Assembly: GCF_036346595.1 (NCBI RefSeq)
Contig: NZ_CP107835.1
Span: 232,757-296,756, forward strand
Direction: 5' to 3'
DNA from: Streptomyces sp. NBC_00525
GTDB lineage: Bacteria; Actinomycetota; Actinomycetes; Streptomycetales; Streptomycetaceae
DNA: 64,000 bases
Positions 27,468 through 36,446 of this stretch are shown here, piece after piece (positions within the stretch are counted from its first letter, which is position 1; every line of letters begins with the position of its first letter). Both the position numbers and the translations under genes were made by a program. The notes below the pieces were generated by a model. The model was given only the letters and a program-made list of their open reading frames with translations. It was not told where the DNA came from and ran no database searches.

Positions 27468-28023
27468 GGGGTGCTTGGGTCCTCTTCGTTGAGGTCTGGG
27501 GGAACGGGCGGCTCCTGGGCACCGCTTGGGGTCACTCAACCGGACCAATCGGCCGAACACGCATGCACACTCTCACGAATTTCACGCAGTGCGGTCAGGG
27601 GGGCGCTCAACGTGATCATCTTGAGGGGATGGCCACCCCTGCCCTGCAGCGATGGTCACTCAAGGGCGCAGCGCACATGCGCTGAGTGATTGAGGTCACA
27701 TGGGAAAGGCTCTGCCGTATGAGCGATTTCCCGCCTCCTTCGAGTGAACTCCGCCAGCTCCACGCGCACAACTCCCCGAGTTCGCCCCCTCCCCGAGGGG
27801 CTCGGCTCCCTGCGATGTGGGTCCGATGCACAACGACCCGACCCTGTTGCTTGCGGGTGCGCACCTCCGGCCGGTCGGAGCTCGGGCTGCTTTCAGTGCC
27901 GGTTTGGCCAGATGCCTTTACTCCGGGGCTGGTTGGGGTGGTTTCCGTGCGAGCGGGGCAACAGGTGGGGCACCATACGCAACGAACACATGCGACTATT
28001 CAAAGCGATGAAGAGGGGGGGTG
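27468..28023. other. 556-bp intergenic region between divergent genes
   Basis: Must carry promoters for the minus-strand sigma-like unit and the plus-strand coiled-coil gene. Some frames are open here, but none has convincing composition plus a ribosome site. No clear operator palindrome seen. Confidence 0.4.
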
Positions 28024-29334
28024 ATGGGAGTCCGGAAGGACGACTTCAGCGCGGCGCTCGGGATGCTGCACACCGCCATCACGAGCTCGGGCACGGATCT
28101 GCGTGACGCGCTCAGTAAGGGGGTGGAGAAGCTTGAGGCGAGCGGACGGGCCGCGCAGGAGGAAACGTCCCGCAACGTGGTCAGCGAACTCAGCCGGATG
28201 CGTGACAACCTCCGCGAGGCACGGAACGGGCTGTCCGCCGGTGAGAGGGCGCTGAACGATGAAGTTCGCAACGCCGTCGCGGAGCTGCGGGCAGAGTTTC
28301 GTGGCGTGCGGGAGGCGGTAGAGGACCTGGCCGTGCCCGACGTCCCGGCGACCGCCGCTCCGGCAGAGGTGACGGTCCCGTACGGCCGCACCGAGAACGG
28401 CACATCGTCCTCTGCCGCCGAGACGCTGGTGCGCACCGAGCCCAGGACGGCACCGGCCGCCGGCGCCGCGGACGACGCCGCGCTGCGGCACGAGCCCGTC
28501 CTGCCGGCGATTCCCGCGCAGCGTGGCGGCGGCGATGACGAACTGTCGGCCGACGTCCTTCAGCAGGCCCTTCGGAACGTGGTCGCGCAGGAGCTCGCTC
28601 CGCTGACGGCCCTCCTCGCGCAGAGGAACGCCGACGGCCAGGATCAGGACGATGATGTTCCTTCCGGGCCGGACGTGAGCGAGCAGCTGCTCGGCGCGGT
28701 CGGGGAACTGCGCACATTCCTGGAGACCGCACGGCGGGAAGTCGGTGCCGAGCTCGCCGCGCTGCGCGACGGGAGCGCCGAGCTGCGGGCCGGCCTGGAG
28801 CAGCTGCACGTACGGGCCGTCGTAGAAGAGACGGCGGCCGCGGTGGTCGACAAGGAGCACAGCGAGCTGCTGAAGCGGGCCGCCCGGGTTTCCTCCGTCG
28901 ATCTGCTGTGTCATCGCGACATCTGGGAGTTTGTTACCGCTCAGGCCGGGCGCCACCCGCACTTCCGTGTGCCGCCGCAGGTGGCCGACGAGGGCGCCGA
29001 GCGGATCAGGGCGGCGGTCTCCGGGCGCTCCCTGATTGCCCTGCTGATCAGCCTGCACGCCGTCGAACACGCCGCACGCGACGGCGACGGCGACCGGGAG
29101 CTCGCCGCCACCCTGTACGAACGGATCGAAACCAGCCTGGCCGCCCTCGCGGGACAGGGCGAGCCGGTCACCATCACCCTGGACGACCGCACCCCGCCCG
29201 TCACGAGCCCACATGTGCCTTCCGCTGCCGCCGGCGACGCACCGGACCAGCCGACCAGCGAACAGGCACACCGCTCCCCGCCTCAACCACCCGTAGCCGA
29301 CGGCGAGGACCAGCCGCCCACCGCCCCGGCCTGA
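28024..29334 (+). CDS. large coiled-coil protein, unknown
   Basis: A 436-residue soluble protein dominated by charged helices: a heptad-like start (about 5-100, MLHTAITSSGTDLRDALSKG), an Ala/Pro-rich linker (about 110-160), a second coiled coil (about 175-290), a more compact part (about 300-375, LCHRDIWEFVTAQAG) and a disordered Pro-rich tail. ATG follows a run of G that can act as ribosome site. No enzyme motif. Resembles hypothetical proteins of Streptomyces plasmids and accessory regions. Confidence 0.72.
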   Translation: MGVRKDDFSAALGMLHTAITSSGTDLRDALSKGVEKLEASGRAAQEETSRNVVSELSRMRDNLREARNGLSAGERALNDEVRNAVAELRAEFRGVREAVEDLAVPDVPATAAPAEVTVPYGRTENGTSSSAAETLVRTEPRTAPAAGAADDAALRHEPVLPAIPAQRGGGDDELSADVLQQALRNVVAQELAPLTALLAQRNADGQDQDDDVPSGPDVSEQLLGAVGELRTFLETARREVGAELAALRDGSAELRAGLEQLHVRAVVEETAAAVVDKEHSELLKRAARVSSVDLLCHRDIWEFVTAQAGRHPHFRVPPQVADEGAERIRAAVSGRSLIALLISLHAVEHAARDGDGDRELAATLYERIETSLAALAGQGEPVTITLDDRTPPVTSPHVPSAAAGDAPDQPTSEQAHRSPPQPPVADGEDQPPTAPA

Positions 29335-29341
29335 CCGAAAG

Positions 29342-29460
29342 GGCCGCAGCAGCTGGCGAGCAGCTGAAGCGTCGCACCGAGCCCGAGCGGTCCGCGGCCG
29401 TCCTGGGTACAAGAGGGTGTCGGTGCGCCGCTTCAGCGTCTGGGTGCCACCGTTCTTCCC
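29342..29460 (-). pseudogene. remnant of a DciA (DUF721)-like gene
   Basis: Read on the minus strand in two frames this gives KNGGTQTLKRRTD and then DGRGPLGLGATL, the diagnostic N-terminal pattern of Streptomyces DUF721/DciA-like proteins (KNG...KPKRRT...DGREPLGLGAA). Frame is broken and the C-terminal domain absent. A second, better-preserved fragment lies at 38331-38530, so this is a trace of a duplicate replication module. Confidence 0.55.
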
Positions 29461-29566
29461 TCACCGCTGCTGTCCACGCAGGGGGAGCCGGAGCCACGTC
29501 ACCGGCCTGACACTGAGCCGCCACCACCGCATCGAAAGGGCGGCGAGTGCGGCCCGGGCGCTGTTT

Positions 29567-30262
29567 CTACTCGTCCGTGTACGCGGCGTCCGCCTCGTAC
29601 AGTTCCTCCCCGCGTCGCCGACGGGCCTCGTTGGGACGACGTCGCCGGTGCAGAGCGGGGGATATCGGGGCGGCGGGCCGGGAGGGACACATGGCGGTGT
29701 GTTCCACCTGGCAGGGGGCCGAAGGAACGGAGTCCTCGGGCAGGCGCTGGGCGTGGATCTGCTCGACGGACTCGCCGCCCGCGCGGCGCCGCAGCATGGT
29801 GTGCAGCATTGTCGTCGGTGATGACCGGCGGCCGGCCGCCGTGCTTGCTCTTGCGGGCTGCGGTGTCGAGTCCTTCGAGGGTGGACTAGCGGATGTTCTC
29901 CCGCTCGGTCTCAGTCATCGTGGCGAAGAACGCGAACAGCAGCTTGCCCGGCCCGGTCGGGTCGTAGATGCCGGGCAGCGGACCGGCGAGCATCTCGAGG
30001 ACCAGGCCGTGGGCGGTGAGCTCTGCGGCGTCGCGGCCGAGACGCTTCATCTCGTACACGGTGAAGATGACCCGGCAGTGCGGGGCGTGCGCCTTGACCT
30101 CGCGCGCGGTCCGCAGCGCCTCCTCGAACTGCGGCTGTACGCGGATGCGGGTGCTGATCTTCTCGGCGAAGACCTTGTCCCTCGGAATGCCGTGCCCCGC
30201 GAGGGCGTCGAGCTGGGAGTCGAGTTCCTGGCCGAGGGTCGAGCAGGCAGAGGCAGGTCGGG
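29567..30262 (-). pseudogene. serine recombinase (resolvase/invertase) pseudogene
   Basis: Clear small-serine-recombinase sequence: STLGQELDSQLDALAGHGIP, then MKRLGRDAAELTAHGLVLE, LLFAFFATMTETERENIR and a C-terminal helix-turn-helix part MLHTMLRRRAGGESVEQI. The N-terminal strand with the usual YARVS serine is degenerate. An in-frame TAG is at 29886-29888 and a one-base shift occurs near 29808. Compared with the family, about seven residues are missing after AELTA. Inactive. Confidence 0.75.
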
Positions 30263-30277
30263 TCGCCGCCGCTGCCG

Positions 30278-30475
30278 TCGTACACGAGCGAGACGCTGCC
30301 TACATACCTGCGGACGCCGAAGCAAATTCGCTCGGAAGGGCTGGAGCCGACCGGCCCTCCCGCCGGGATGCTGTCGTGGACTCCGCAGGGTTCGTACGCG
30401 CCGGCCCAGTGCCCGGTGTGGGACATCCGCAAGGCGATCAGGACGTTCGACCCGGCCCAGGAAAGCCTGCTGTGA
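30278..30475 (+). pseudogene. fragment of an unidentified gene
   Basis: Open plus-strand frame without a start, encoding SETLPTYLRTPKQIRSEGLE and ending RKAIRTFDPAQESLL. The LPTYLRTPKQIRSEGL part resembles the N-terminus of small zinc-binding RRQRL-type proteins common in Streptomyces accessory DNA, but the match is from memory and short. It overlaps no intact gene and lies upstream of the recombinase pseudogene. Confidence 0.35.
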
Positions 30476-30562
30476 GTGGCACCGTCCACCGCCCGCAGCA
30501 GCAACACGAGTAGCAGACACAGCGGCGCCCCGGACGTGGTCCGGGGCGCCGCTACATGCTGA

Positions 30563-30781
30563 TTAGTTCCGTGAGCGGTGCTGCCCGAACAGACCAAGGG
30601 CAGTCAGTACGGAGACGCACAGCGACATCCAACCGACGAACGCGCCGCCGCTGTACAGTACGGCGCCAGGAACCGAGGCCCCTGCCTCATGGGAGAGCAC
30701 TCCTGCTACCACCGCTACCAGCAGCGCGGACACGAACGACAGGAGCGCGAGAAGTACCTGCGTGGGAAATGTCAGCCTCAC
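30563..30781 (-). CDS. small two-span membrane protein
   Basis: A 72-residue protein, mostly two membrane helices (about 7-28 and 38-62) with a short basic tail. The GTG start overlaps the stop of the preceding small gene as GTGA, which supports real translation. No family recognised. Probably an accessory-region gene pair. Confidence 0.55.
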   Translation of the reverse strand: MRLTFPTQVLLALLSFVSALLVAVVAGVLSHEAGASVPGAVLYSGGAFVGWMSLCVSVLTALGLFGQHRSRN

Positions 30782-30930
30782 CAGTCGATCCCTTCATGAA
30801 GGTGATCGAACCGTTGGCGGGCAGCCTCAGCTCGACCACCGAACTCGATGGCCTGCTGAGGCTCTGCGACGGTTAGAGACTCACGGTGCCCACCCCCCTC
30901 GGCTTCAGCGTGCTGTCCCCCATCGGACAC
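30778..30930 (-). CDS. small acidic protein
   Basis: About 50 residues (TVAEPQQAIEFGGRAEAARQ near the middle) from a GTG at 30930 with a weak ribosome site; the open frame begins at 30966. Its stop overlaps the start of the membrane-protein gene downstream. Composition is protein-like, but nothing in it is recognised. Confidence 0.45.
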   Translation of the reverse strand: MSDGGQHAEAEGGGHRESLTVAEPQQAIEFGGRAEAARQRFDHLHEGIDW

Positions 30931-31069
30931 GTCGCCAGTACATCGAAGCTTTTGAATGAGCAACACGCAGCATAGCGAGCCGCGTTAAGGGGTGCCAGGA
31001 GTTCCGCCCGAGCAGGCCGGTCCCTTGGGGAAGTGCTGAAGAGCCGCGGCTGGGATTCCAATCAGACAC

Positions 31070-31369
31070 TCACGATCCGACGGCCGTGTCCGCCCGGCTC
31101 CGGCCGCGACAGCGCCAGCGGTCAAGCAGGGCCGTCATCAGGCCGCGCTTCTGGGCGCGCTCGACCCAGGCCTCCCACTTCTCGACCGTGCGTGTCTGGT
31201 AGCCGGTGCGCTCGCTGATCTCCTGCGGGGAGACACCGGCTTCCACGGCCCGCGCCGTCGTCTCCCGCGCCCGGGCGGTCAGCCGGAGCCATGCCTCGTA
31301 GTGCTGGGTGCGCTGGCGGCCGATCTCGTCGAGCTCGCGCAGCGCCTGGTCGTCCCCGTTCGCCTCCAT
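31070..31369 (-). CDS. small helix-turn-helix protein
   Basis: A 99-residue protein: an N-terminal coiled helix (ALRELDEIGRQRTQHYEAWL), then AVEAGVSPQEISERTGYQTR, a clear helix-turn-helix, and a basic tail. ATG at 31369. Similar small proteins occur in Streptomyces plasmids as DNA-binding regulators. It is divergent from a short plus-strand gene at 31445. Confidence 0.65.
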   Translation of the reverse strand: MEANGDDQALRELDEIGRQRTQHYEAWLRLTARARETTARAVEAGVSPQEISERTGYQTRTVEKWEAWVERAQKRGLMTALLDRWRCRGRSRADTAVGS

Positions 31370-31444
31370 GCCGCCGCTCTTGCCAGCCCGACCGGGTGCC
31401 GGCGGGCGGAATCCCGGAACATGGCGCACTGAGCAGACGACCTG

Positions 31445-31642
31445 ATGTACGGCTTCTACGGCACGGTCGTCGCGTTCAGCGCGGGGATGCCCGAGGGGAC
31501 CTCGTCGGCCCTGCGCGGCGCACTCCTGGAGAACCGGCTCCGCCACGTCGAGAAGCAGGCCGACCTGACCGGCGAGGAGGCCGATCAGCTCGTCTCTGCG
31601 CTGAGCATCGCCCGTGCCCAGACCCGGCGGCTCCGTACGTAG
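31445..31642 (+). CDS. small helical protein
   Basis: 65 residues; the second half (ADLTGEEADQLVSALSIARA) is a charged helical hairpin with normal codon bias. No clear ribosome site. A strong hairpin 22 bp downstream would terminate the transcript. Unknown function. Confidence 0.5.
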   Translation: MYGFYGTVVAFSAGMPEGTSSALRGALLENRLRHVEKQADLTGEEADQLVSALSIARAQTRRLRT

Positions 31643-31663
31643 GGCGGTGTCCTGTAGCTCAGG

Positions 31664-31930
31664 TCAGCGGAGGTTGGACCCATTGGGGTCAAGGGGTCCA
31701 ACCTCCGCTGCAGTGGCCGTGCGGTGGCGGGCGGAGCGCAGTTCGGCCAGGAGCTCCAGGGCCTCGTCGCGGGCGGCGGCCGCCGTGGTGCCGGCGGGCA
31801 GCTCGGCGCCGTCCGTGTCGAGGATCAGCTGCAGCGTGCGCAGCCGGGCGGCCAGGCCGGGCCCGTCGAGCTTTCGGTTCCCTGCGACCAGTCTCTCGGT
31901 GAGGGCGGGCGGAGCGGCCTCGCCCGGTGG
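31664..31930 (-). pseudogene. open extension after the AlbA_2 gene stop
   Basis: Directly after the TAG of the AlbA_2 gene the same frame stays open for 88 codons and reads as protein (LTERLVAGNRKLDGPGLAAR, then ARDEALELLAELRSARHRTA) up to TGA at 31664. There is no start codon. It is either a remnant of a separate gene or a C-terminal part of the AlbA_2 protein cut off by a nonsense mutation. Confidence 0.4.
31665..31710. terminator. long-stem hairpin
   Basis: Perfect 17-bp inverted repeat (31665-31681 with 31694-31710), 12-base loop. Located after the plus-strand small gene ending at 31642 and at the 3' end of the minus-strand open frame. Probably a bidirectional terminator. Confidence 0.7.
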
Positions 31931-33193
31931 CTACAGGCCGAACTGGTTCATCAGGTCCGTACGCAGCTCGTCAACGCTTCTAGTGCCTTCGCCATCGTCC
32001 GCCGCTGGGGAGAGCACACTGTGAACGGGTTGGAGGTGGTGGGGCCGGCGGGCGTGCGTCGGTGTGCTCTCCCGTCCGTGTCCCCAGGTGGAGGTACGGG
32101 GCACGAAGGCCGCGCGTCCGTTCGGTGAGGTGATCGATGCTGTGAGTTGCATGGTGCTGTCCAGGCGCAGCTTCCGCTGCTGTTCCTGAACGGTGGCAAC
32201 GAAGTCGCAGCAGCAGGCCGTCACTACACGGTTGGAAACCGGCAGGTCGTCGCCCTGAACGGGAGGCTCTTCGACGTCTCGAATGTAGGAGAGATTGGCG
32301 GCCATCACCACGGTGCCGTCGAAGAGCAACTCGACGACGGTCTCTCGGTTTATGGGCATCTCGAAGTTGTTGCAGACCCAGCGGTGCAGCCCGGGGCGCG
32401 GGTTGTACAGGGTGTCCAGGCCCATCCCCCTCAAGGGTCCGGGCACCAGTTCGTGTGGGTGCAGATCGAGGGCTCGGGATGCGGCGGCTTCCAGGATCGC
32501 TCGTGCCTCGTCCCGGTTCATTCTGTAGGCACCACGAGGCAGAGGACGCTGTGGCCGTGCGACGGCGATGAACCATGCCGACGGCGTGGAATCGTGGCCA
32601 CCGATGCTCTGGACGAGGAAGTCGGTGTGGCGCTGGATCTCTTCCTCTGCGCTGCCGATGCGGGCGAAGCGATCGCGGTAGGCCCGCTCGATCTGGTGTT
32701 CTGCCATCCAGGCGGTGTGGTCGTGATCCCGGTAAGGGACAACCGCGGTCTGCTGTTCCTTGTCGCGTGCTGCGCCGCCGTAAACAAAGTGTGGCGCCAT
32801 CTCGCTGGCCGGGACATCGACGACCAGGATGCTCTTCACGTCGTCGGTCAGCACGGATATGTCCAGGTCGGGCAGGTATGGGTGGACGTGGTTGCGAATC
32901 CACTGGGTGTACTGCTGCGGATTGGCGGTCTCAGCATCAATGCCTGTAAGAGCAGTCGTCTTATCCTGCACACCGAAGATGATCAAGCCGCCCCGGGTGT
33001 TGGCCATGGCGGCCACGTCCTTGGCCAATTCGTTCCACCGCCCGTCCCGGGGCGGCTGAGGGAGCATCTCTTTCCAGTCCAGGTCATCGGACTCTTCCAG
33101 GTTGTTCGCCGCGGCCTGTCGGACCATGTCGAAGGTGACGGGTCCAGGCGGACACCCGAGGTGTTCGTGGAGTCGGGTCCATATGCGTGCCAT
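31931..33193 (-). CDS. AlbA_2/Schlafen-type ATP-binding domain protein
   Basis: A 420-residue cytosolic protein. The N-terminal domain (about 35-170) is AlbA_2-like: LDWKEMLPQ...ELAKDVAAMANTRGGLIIFGVQD is the family's core. The rest lacks a recognised domain. Such proteins act as regulators or defence-associated nucleic-acid-binding proteins. ATG at 33193 is chosen as the frame upstream is non-coding in character. Ends at a TAG beyond which the same frame is open (see 31664-31930). No obvious operon partner. Confidence 0.78.
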   Translation of the reverse strand: MARIWTRLHEHLGCPPGPVTFDMVRQAAANNLEESDDLDWKEMLPQPPRDGRWNELAKDVAAMANTRGGLIIFGVQDKTTALTGIDAETANPQQYTQWIRNHVHPYLPDLDISVLTDDVKSILVVDVPASEMAPHFVYGGAARDKEQQTAVVPYRDHDHTAWMAEHQIERAYRDRFARIGSAEEEIQRHTDFLVQSIGGHDSTPSAWFIAVARPQRPLPRGAYRMNRDEARAILEAAASRALDLHPHELVPGPLRGMGLDTLYNPRPGLHRWVCNNFEMPINRETVVELLFDGTVVMAANLSYIRDVEEPPVQGDDLPVSNRVVTACCCDFVATVQEQQRKLRLDSTMQLTASITSPNGRAAFVPRTSTWGHGRESTPTHARRPHHLQPVHSVLSPAADDGEGTRSVDELRTDLMNQFGL

Positions 33194-33280
33194 GCGCGGC
33201 AGCGTAATTGGCGGTCGCTGTACTCGGCAGGTTGCGGCGGAAACATGCTCCCGTCCAACGGGCCGACTCGGGAGAGAATT

Positions 33281-33529
33281 ATGCGTGTTTGGCCGTCCGA
33301 GTTTCCCGCCCCCGACGGTGAGTACGTCCAGCGCGTTCGTCGTCACACGCCGAGTTCCCTGCTGCTTGTGATCGCGAGGGTGAGCTCCCTCCTTCCGTCG
33401 ACAGCCGACTGGAAGCGGGACTGGGCGAAGCTGCAACTGCACCGGCGTGCTGCTGGGTTGTATCGGCCGTGGGGCCTCGCCGACGCAGCTTGGGTGTCCC
33501 TGGCCCAGGGGAATGAGCACAGGCACTGA
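33281..33529 (+). CDS. small hypothetical protein
   Basis: 82 residues (VWPSEFPAPDGEYVQRVRRH at the start, LYRPWGLADAAWVSLAQGNE near the end) with a GGGAGAG site before the ATG. Divergent from the AlbA_2 gene, 87 bp apart. The long frame it belongs to further upstream is antisense to AlbA_2 and is not used. Unknown family. Confidence 0.55.
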   Translation: MRVWPSEFPAPDGEYVQRVRRHTPSSLLLVIARVSSLLPSTADWKRDWAKLQLHRRAAGLYRPWGLADAAWVSLAQGNEHRH

Positions 33530-33802
33530 GCGGCGTCGCTGGATGACGTCTACCGGAAGCTCCCTCCAGAGCCGCCACCGCGAAGCCCGGAAGGAGGGGC
33601 TCCAGTGCGCGAACGGGCGCGCCCCGCCCCACCCCGTCCCCCATGCTGAAGGGGCACTTCGCCTCCGGTGCCGGCTTTCGGCCGGGGACACGTTCGTCTG
33701 CGCGGGAGGGCTGCTCTGGCCCACCCCGGTGACGAGCGTCGGTCCGCTGGAGAGGAGCCGGGCGAGACCGCGCGGCACTCCGAAGACTGCCCGGCGGCCT
33801 GT

Positions 33803-34066
33803 TCAGTTCGTGGGCCGACAGTCGTCATCGAGGCGGGCCCGGGTGTAGACGTGTTCGTCGGGGTGGCGGGCCAGTCGGGCCGTTACCCACGCGGTCTGGG
33901 CGTCCATTCCCTAGTCGGCGGCGAGGCGGCGTGCGTGCCACGTTGTGCGCGGGTCCAGGACCCACCGGGCGAGGGAGAAGCGGACGCGGCCGGTGCTGGC
34001 TGCCGTCCGTCTGGCCCCGCCGGGGCTGCTCTCGGGGGCGGTGCCGGGGAGGTTCAGGTCGGTCAT
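33803..34066 (-). pseudogene. hypothetical gene interrupted by an in-frame TAG
   Basis: From ATG 34066 the frame encodes FSLARWVLDPRTTWHARRLAAD, then TAG (33911-33913), then continues in the same frame as MDAQTAWVTARLARHPDEHV to TGA at 33803. Both halves look like one protein of about 87 residues. Either a nonsense mutation or two tiny genes. Confidence 0.5.
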
Positions 34067-34270
34067 GATCGTGAGTGTGGCGATGGCCGAGGCGCGATGG
34101 CGGGCGGTGGGCCGGGGACCACCGGAACGGGTGGTGCAGCGCGGATCGTGTTGACCCGAAGTCGGGGTGAACACGGGGCCGGCCCGCCAGGTCGACTGCG
34201 GTTCGGGCATTCCCACTGCGACTCTCCGTGACGGCCGTTAGGCTGAACGGCTGAAGGTGATCTAGCTCTC

Positions 34271-34304
34271 CTCCCGTTCGCAGGGCGCCTCCTGCGAACG
34301 GGAG
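34271..34304 (+). promoter_or_regulatory. strong inverted repeat upstream of CoiA-like gene
   Basis: Perfect 14-bp stem (34271-34284 with 34291-34304), six-base loop, ending 30 bp before the start codon at 34335. Could be an operator, a leader hairpin or a terminator for upstream transcription. Confidence 0.5.
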
Positions 34305-34334
34305 AGGCGGGCTGTGCTGGCGAGGGGGCTGGCG

Positions 34335-36173
34335 ATGGGCGTTGACAACCGGCAGATCCAGACGGCTGTCCTGGCGGACCCCGAGTCCGACGATCCGGTC
34401 GTCTGCCCGACGGATGCCAACGAGCTCGACGACTTCCGCGAGGAGTTCGCCGGTACGACGTTCTGGTGCGGGATTCTCCTCGGCGGCTGCGGCGGCGAGC
34501 TCACCACGAGACGGGGCAACGTACGCGTCAGCCACTTTGCCCACTTCCCCGACCCCGACGGTCTGAGGTCCGAGTGCGGCCGCCGTTCCCGGGGCACCAC
34601 GAGCGCGGACCATCTGTACGTACGGACGGCCACCCAGACGTGGCTGCGCCGGCAGGGCCACCAGCCGCGCTACCGCTACGTCGACCGCGACGACGCCCCG
34701 GTCGGGTCCGTCGTGGAGATCGAACTGGACGGGCGCACACTGCTGGTGCACATGGACCCCACGGCACCGCCCGACTGGGACACGGCGCAGGCCGGGGACA
34801 TCATCCTCGGCCCCGGGGTCAGCATCGATCACCGCACCCTGGTGCGCCGCGGCTACGTCCACCGCGTGAGATTCGTCAGCGAGGGTAACGAGCGGGTCAT
34901 GATGCTCGGCACCGAGCTTCCGTGGCTCGGCACCGACTGGGACTTCGAGCTGGCGGACTGCACCGTCGGCGAGGACGGCCGGCTCATCACCCCGGTCATC
35001 ACCCGCGTCGCGGCCGCACGTGCTGCCCAGGAACGGGCCCCGGTGCCCCAGCCTCGCCAGGAGAAGGCCGAAGGGCCGGTACAGATCGGCGCACTGACCC
35101 GCCAGATCGGCAGCGCTGTGCAGAAGAAGGAAATCATCGCCGTCCGAGAGCTGCTGGACACAGCGCGGCTCCAGGTGCCCCGTTGCGAGGGGCAGGCGCT
35201 CGAACACCTCCGCCGTGCGATCGGCTGGGCGGAGGACTTGCTGAACGAGCAGGACCGTATTCGTCGAGGGCTCTTTACCGGCATCGACGAGGCGCTACGG
35301 CATAGTCACGTCGTCACGGTCACGAAACTGGCGTCACAGGTCAGGAAGCTCCTCGACCACGACGTGGAGGCCACGGCGCAGGAAGCGGGCATCCTCCAGG
35401 CGGCCGACGCGTTCCTTGAACAGGCGCGCCTGGACCGGGCCCAGAAGCGACGGGAGGAGGACGTACGCCGTGCGGCCGAGGCTGAGGAATGGCGGAGGCG
35501 TCGTAACGCAGCGGCGACGCGGGATCAGCAGGCGCTGCTGGTGGCGCAGGCTCTGGAGCGCAAGGCGCGCAACAGGGCGCGGGGCCTGGTCCAGAGCATC
35601 ACCGGTCGTCTGCGCCGCGAAGCGCTGTCGGCCCAGCAGCAGAGGGAGCTCGTCCAGGAGCTGACGGTCGCGGCGGAGGAGGCCGGCGGCCTCTTGCCCG
35701 AGGCCGAGCAGGACAAGGTGAGGAAGTGGACGACGAAGATCGCCACCCCCGCCAAAGAGCCGGTCACGGCCGAGACCCCGTCTCCGGTCGTACAGCCGCA
35801 GCCGGACGCGGAGCCCACGAAGCTGCCGGACCGTCTCGTGCCCATCGTGGCGGCGGTCCGCGGAGCGTTGAAGAAGGCGGCACGGGAACGTACCCCGACC
35901 AGTTGGAGCCGGCTGGAGCAGCAGCTCGGCTCCGCGCTCCCCTCCCTCACCGGCAACGAGCGCGTCCAGGTACTCGTCCAGATCGACAAGTCCACGGACG
36001 CCGACGCACCGCTCCTGTCATCCCTGCTGGCGGCGGGTGACCCGCACTTCGCCTACCAGTACTACCGGTGCGTTCTGACCGCACTCGGTCTGGACGCGCC
36101 CACCGACGACGACCTTCAGGACGTCGTCGAAGCCGATGCCGAGCAGGTCTTCACCGACTGGCGCCTTCACTGA
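34335..36173 (+). CDS. CoiA-like N-domain protein with long coiled coil
   Basis: A 612-residue protein. The N-terminus has a Cys/His cluster, FWCGILLGGCGGELTTRRG then VSHFAHF, like the zinc-binding start of competence CoiA-like proteins, followed by an alpha/beta part to about 230. Residues 270-500 are charged coiled coil (EEDVRRAAEAEEWRRRRNAA), and a compact helical domain ends the protein. ATG at 34335 follows AGGGGG; earlier starts are less likely. The family is linked to DNA handling and to bacterial conflict systems. It is monocistronic and preceded by a strong inverted repeat. Confidence 0.68.
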   Translation: MGVDNRQIQTAVLADPESDDPVVCPTDANELDDFREEFAGTTFWCGILLGGCGGELTTRRGNVRVSHFAHFPDPDGLRSECGRRSRGTTSADHLYVRTATQTWLRRQGHQPRYRYVDRDDAPVGSVVEIELDGRTLLVHMDPTAPPDWDTAQAGDIILGPGVSIDHRTLVRRGYVHRVRFVSEGNERVMMLGTELPWLGTDWDFELADCTVGEDGRLITPVITRVAAARAAQERAPVPQPRQEKAEGPVQIGALTRQIGSAVQKKEIIAVRELLDTARLQVPRCEGQALEHLRRAIGWAEDLLNEQDRIRRGLFTGIDEALRHSHVVTVTKLASQVRKLLDHDVEATAQEAGILQAADAFLEQARLDRAQKRREEDVRRAAEAEEWRRRRNAAATRDQQALLVAQALERKARNRARGLVQSITGRLRREALSAQQQRELVQELTVAAEEAGGLLPEAEQDKVRKWTTKIATPAKEPVTAETPSPVVQPQPDAEPTKLPDRLVPIVAAVRGALKKAARERTPTSWSRLEQQLGSALPSLTGNERVQVLVQIDKSTDADAPLLSSLLAAGDPHFAYQYYRCVLTALGLDAPTDDDLQDVVEADAEQVFTDWRLH

Positions 36174-36295
36174 ATCCACCGGTCGGTGGGCTTGGCGTCG
36201 AGAAAGGCCGTGTCCACAACGATCCGCATGGGTGGGTTCTCGGGACCCGGCCGTTTGGTGGTCCGGTCCAGGACTGCGGAGATCTTGTTGTACAT
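36167..36295 (-). CDS. short ORF, doubtful
   Basis: Encodes about 42 residues (NKISAVLDRTTKRPG... VVDTAFLDAKPTDRWIQ) and converges on the stop of the CoiA-like gene. Reads as protein but lacks a good ribosome site. May be the tail of a gene cut by the neighbouring IS630 insertion. Confidence 0.25.
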   Translation of the reverse strand: MYNKISAVLDRTTKRPGPENPPMRIVVDTAFLDAKPTDRWIQ

Positions 36296-36446
36296 GCGGA
36301 TGGATTCCGCTTTCCTGTTTCAGCTCCAGGGGGCATCGCCCCATGCCACTCCCCGTCGTAATCGAGTTCCCGCAGGTAGTTACTGAGGTTGAACTCGTGG
36401 AGTCGTAGGGGCTGACGGCTCGCTTCCGTTGCGGTATCACCGGAAT

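Noticed and set aside
27686..28024. 112-residue plus-strand frame before the coiled-coil gene
   Set aside because: Arg/Ser/Pro-rich, no ribosome site of quality and overlaps a promoter region; not convincing.
32147..33280. N-terminal part of a 460-residue plus-strand frame
   Set aside because: Antisense to the AlbA_2 gene; only its last 82 codons with their own ribosome site look real.
29886..33913. Alternative genetic code or amber recoding as the explanation of in-frame TAGs
   Set aside because: No suppressor tRNA is visible, and two of the three lie in obviously decayed genes, so simple mutation is preferred; kept only as a low-interest observation.
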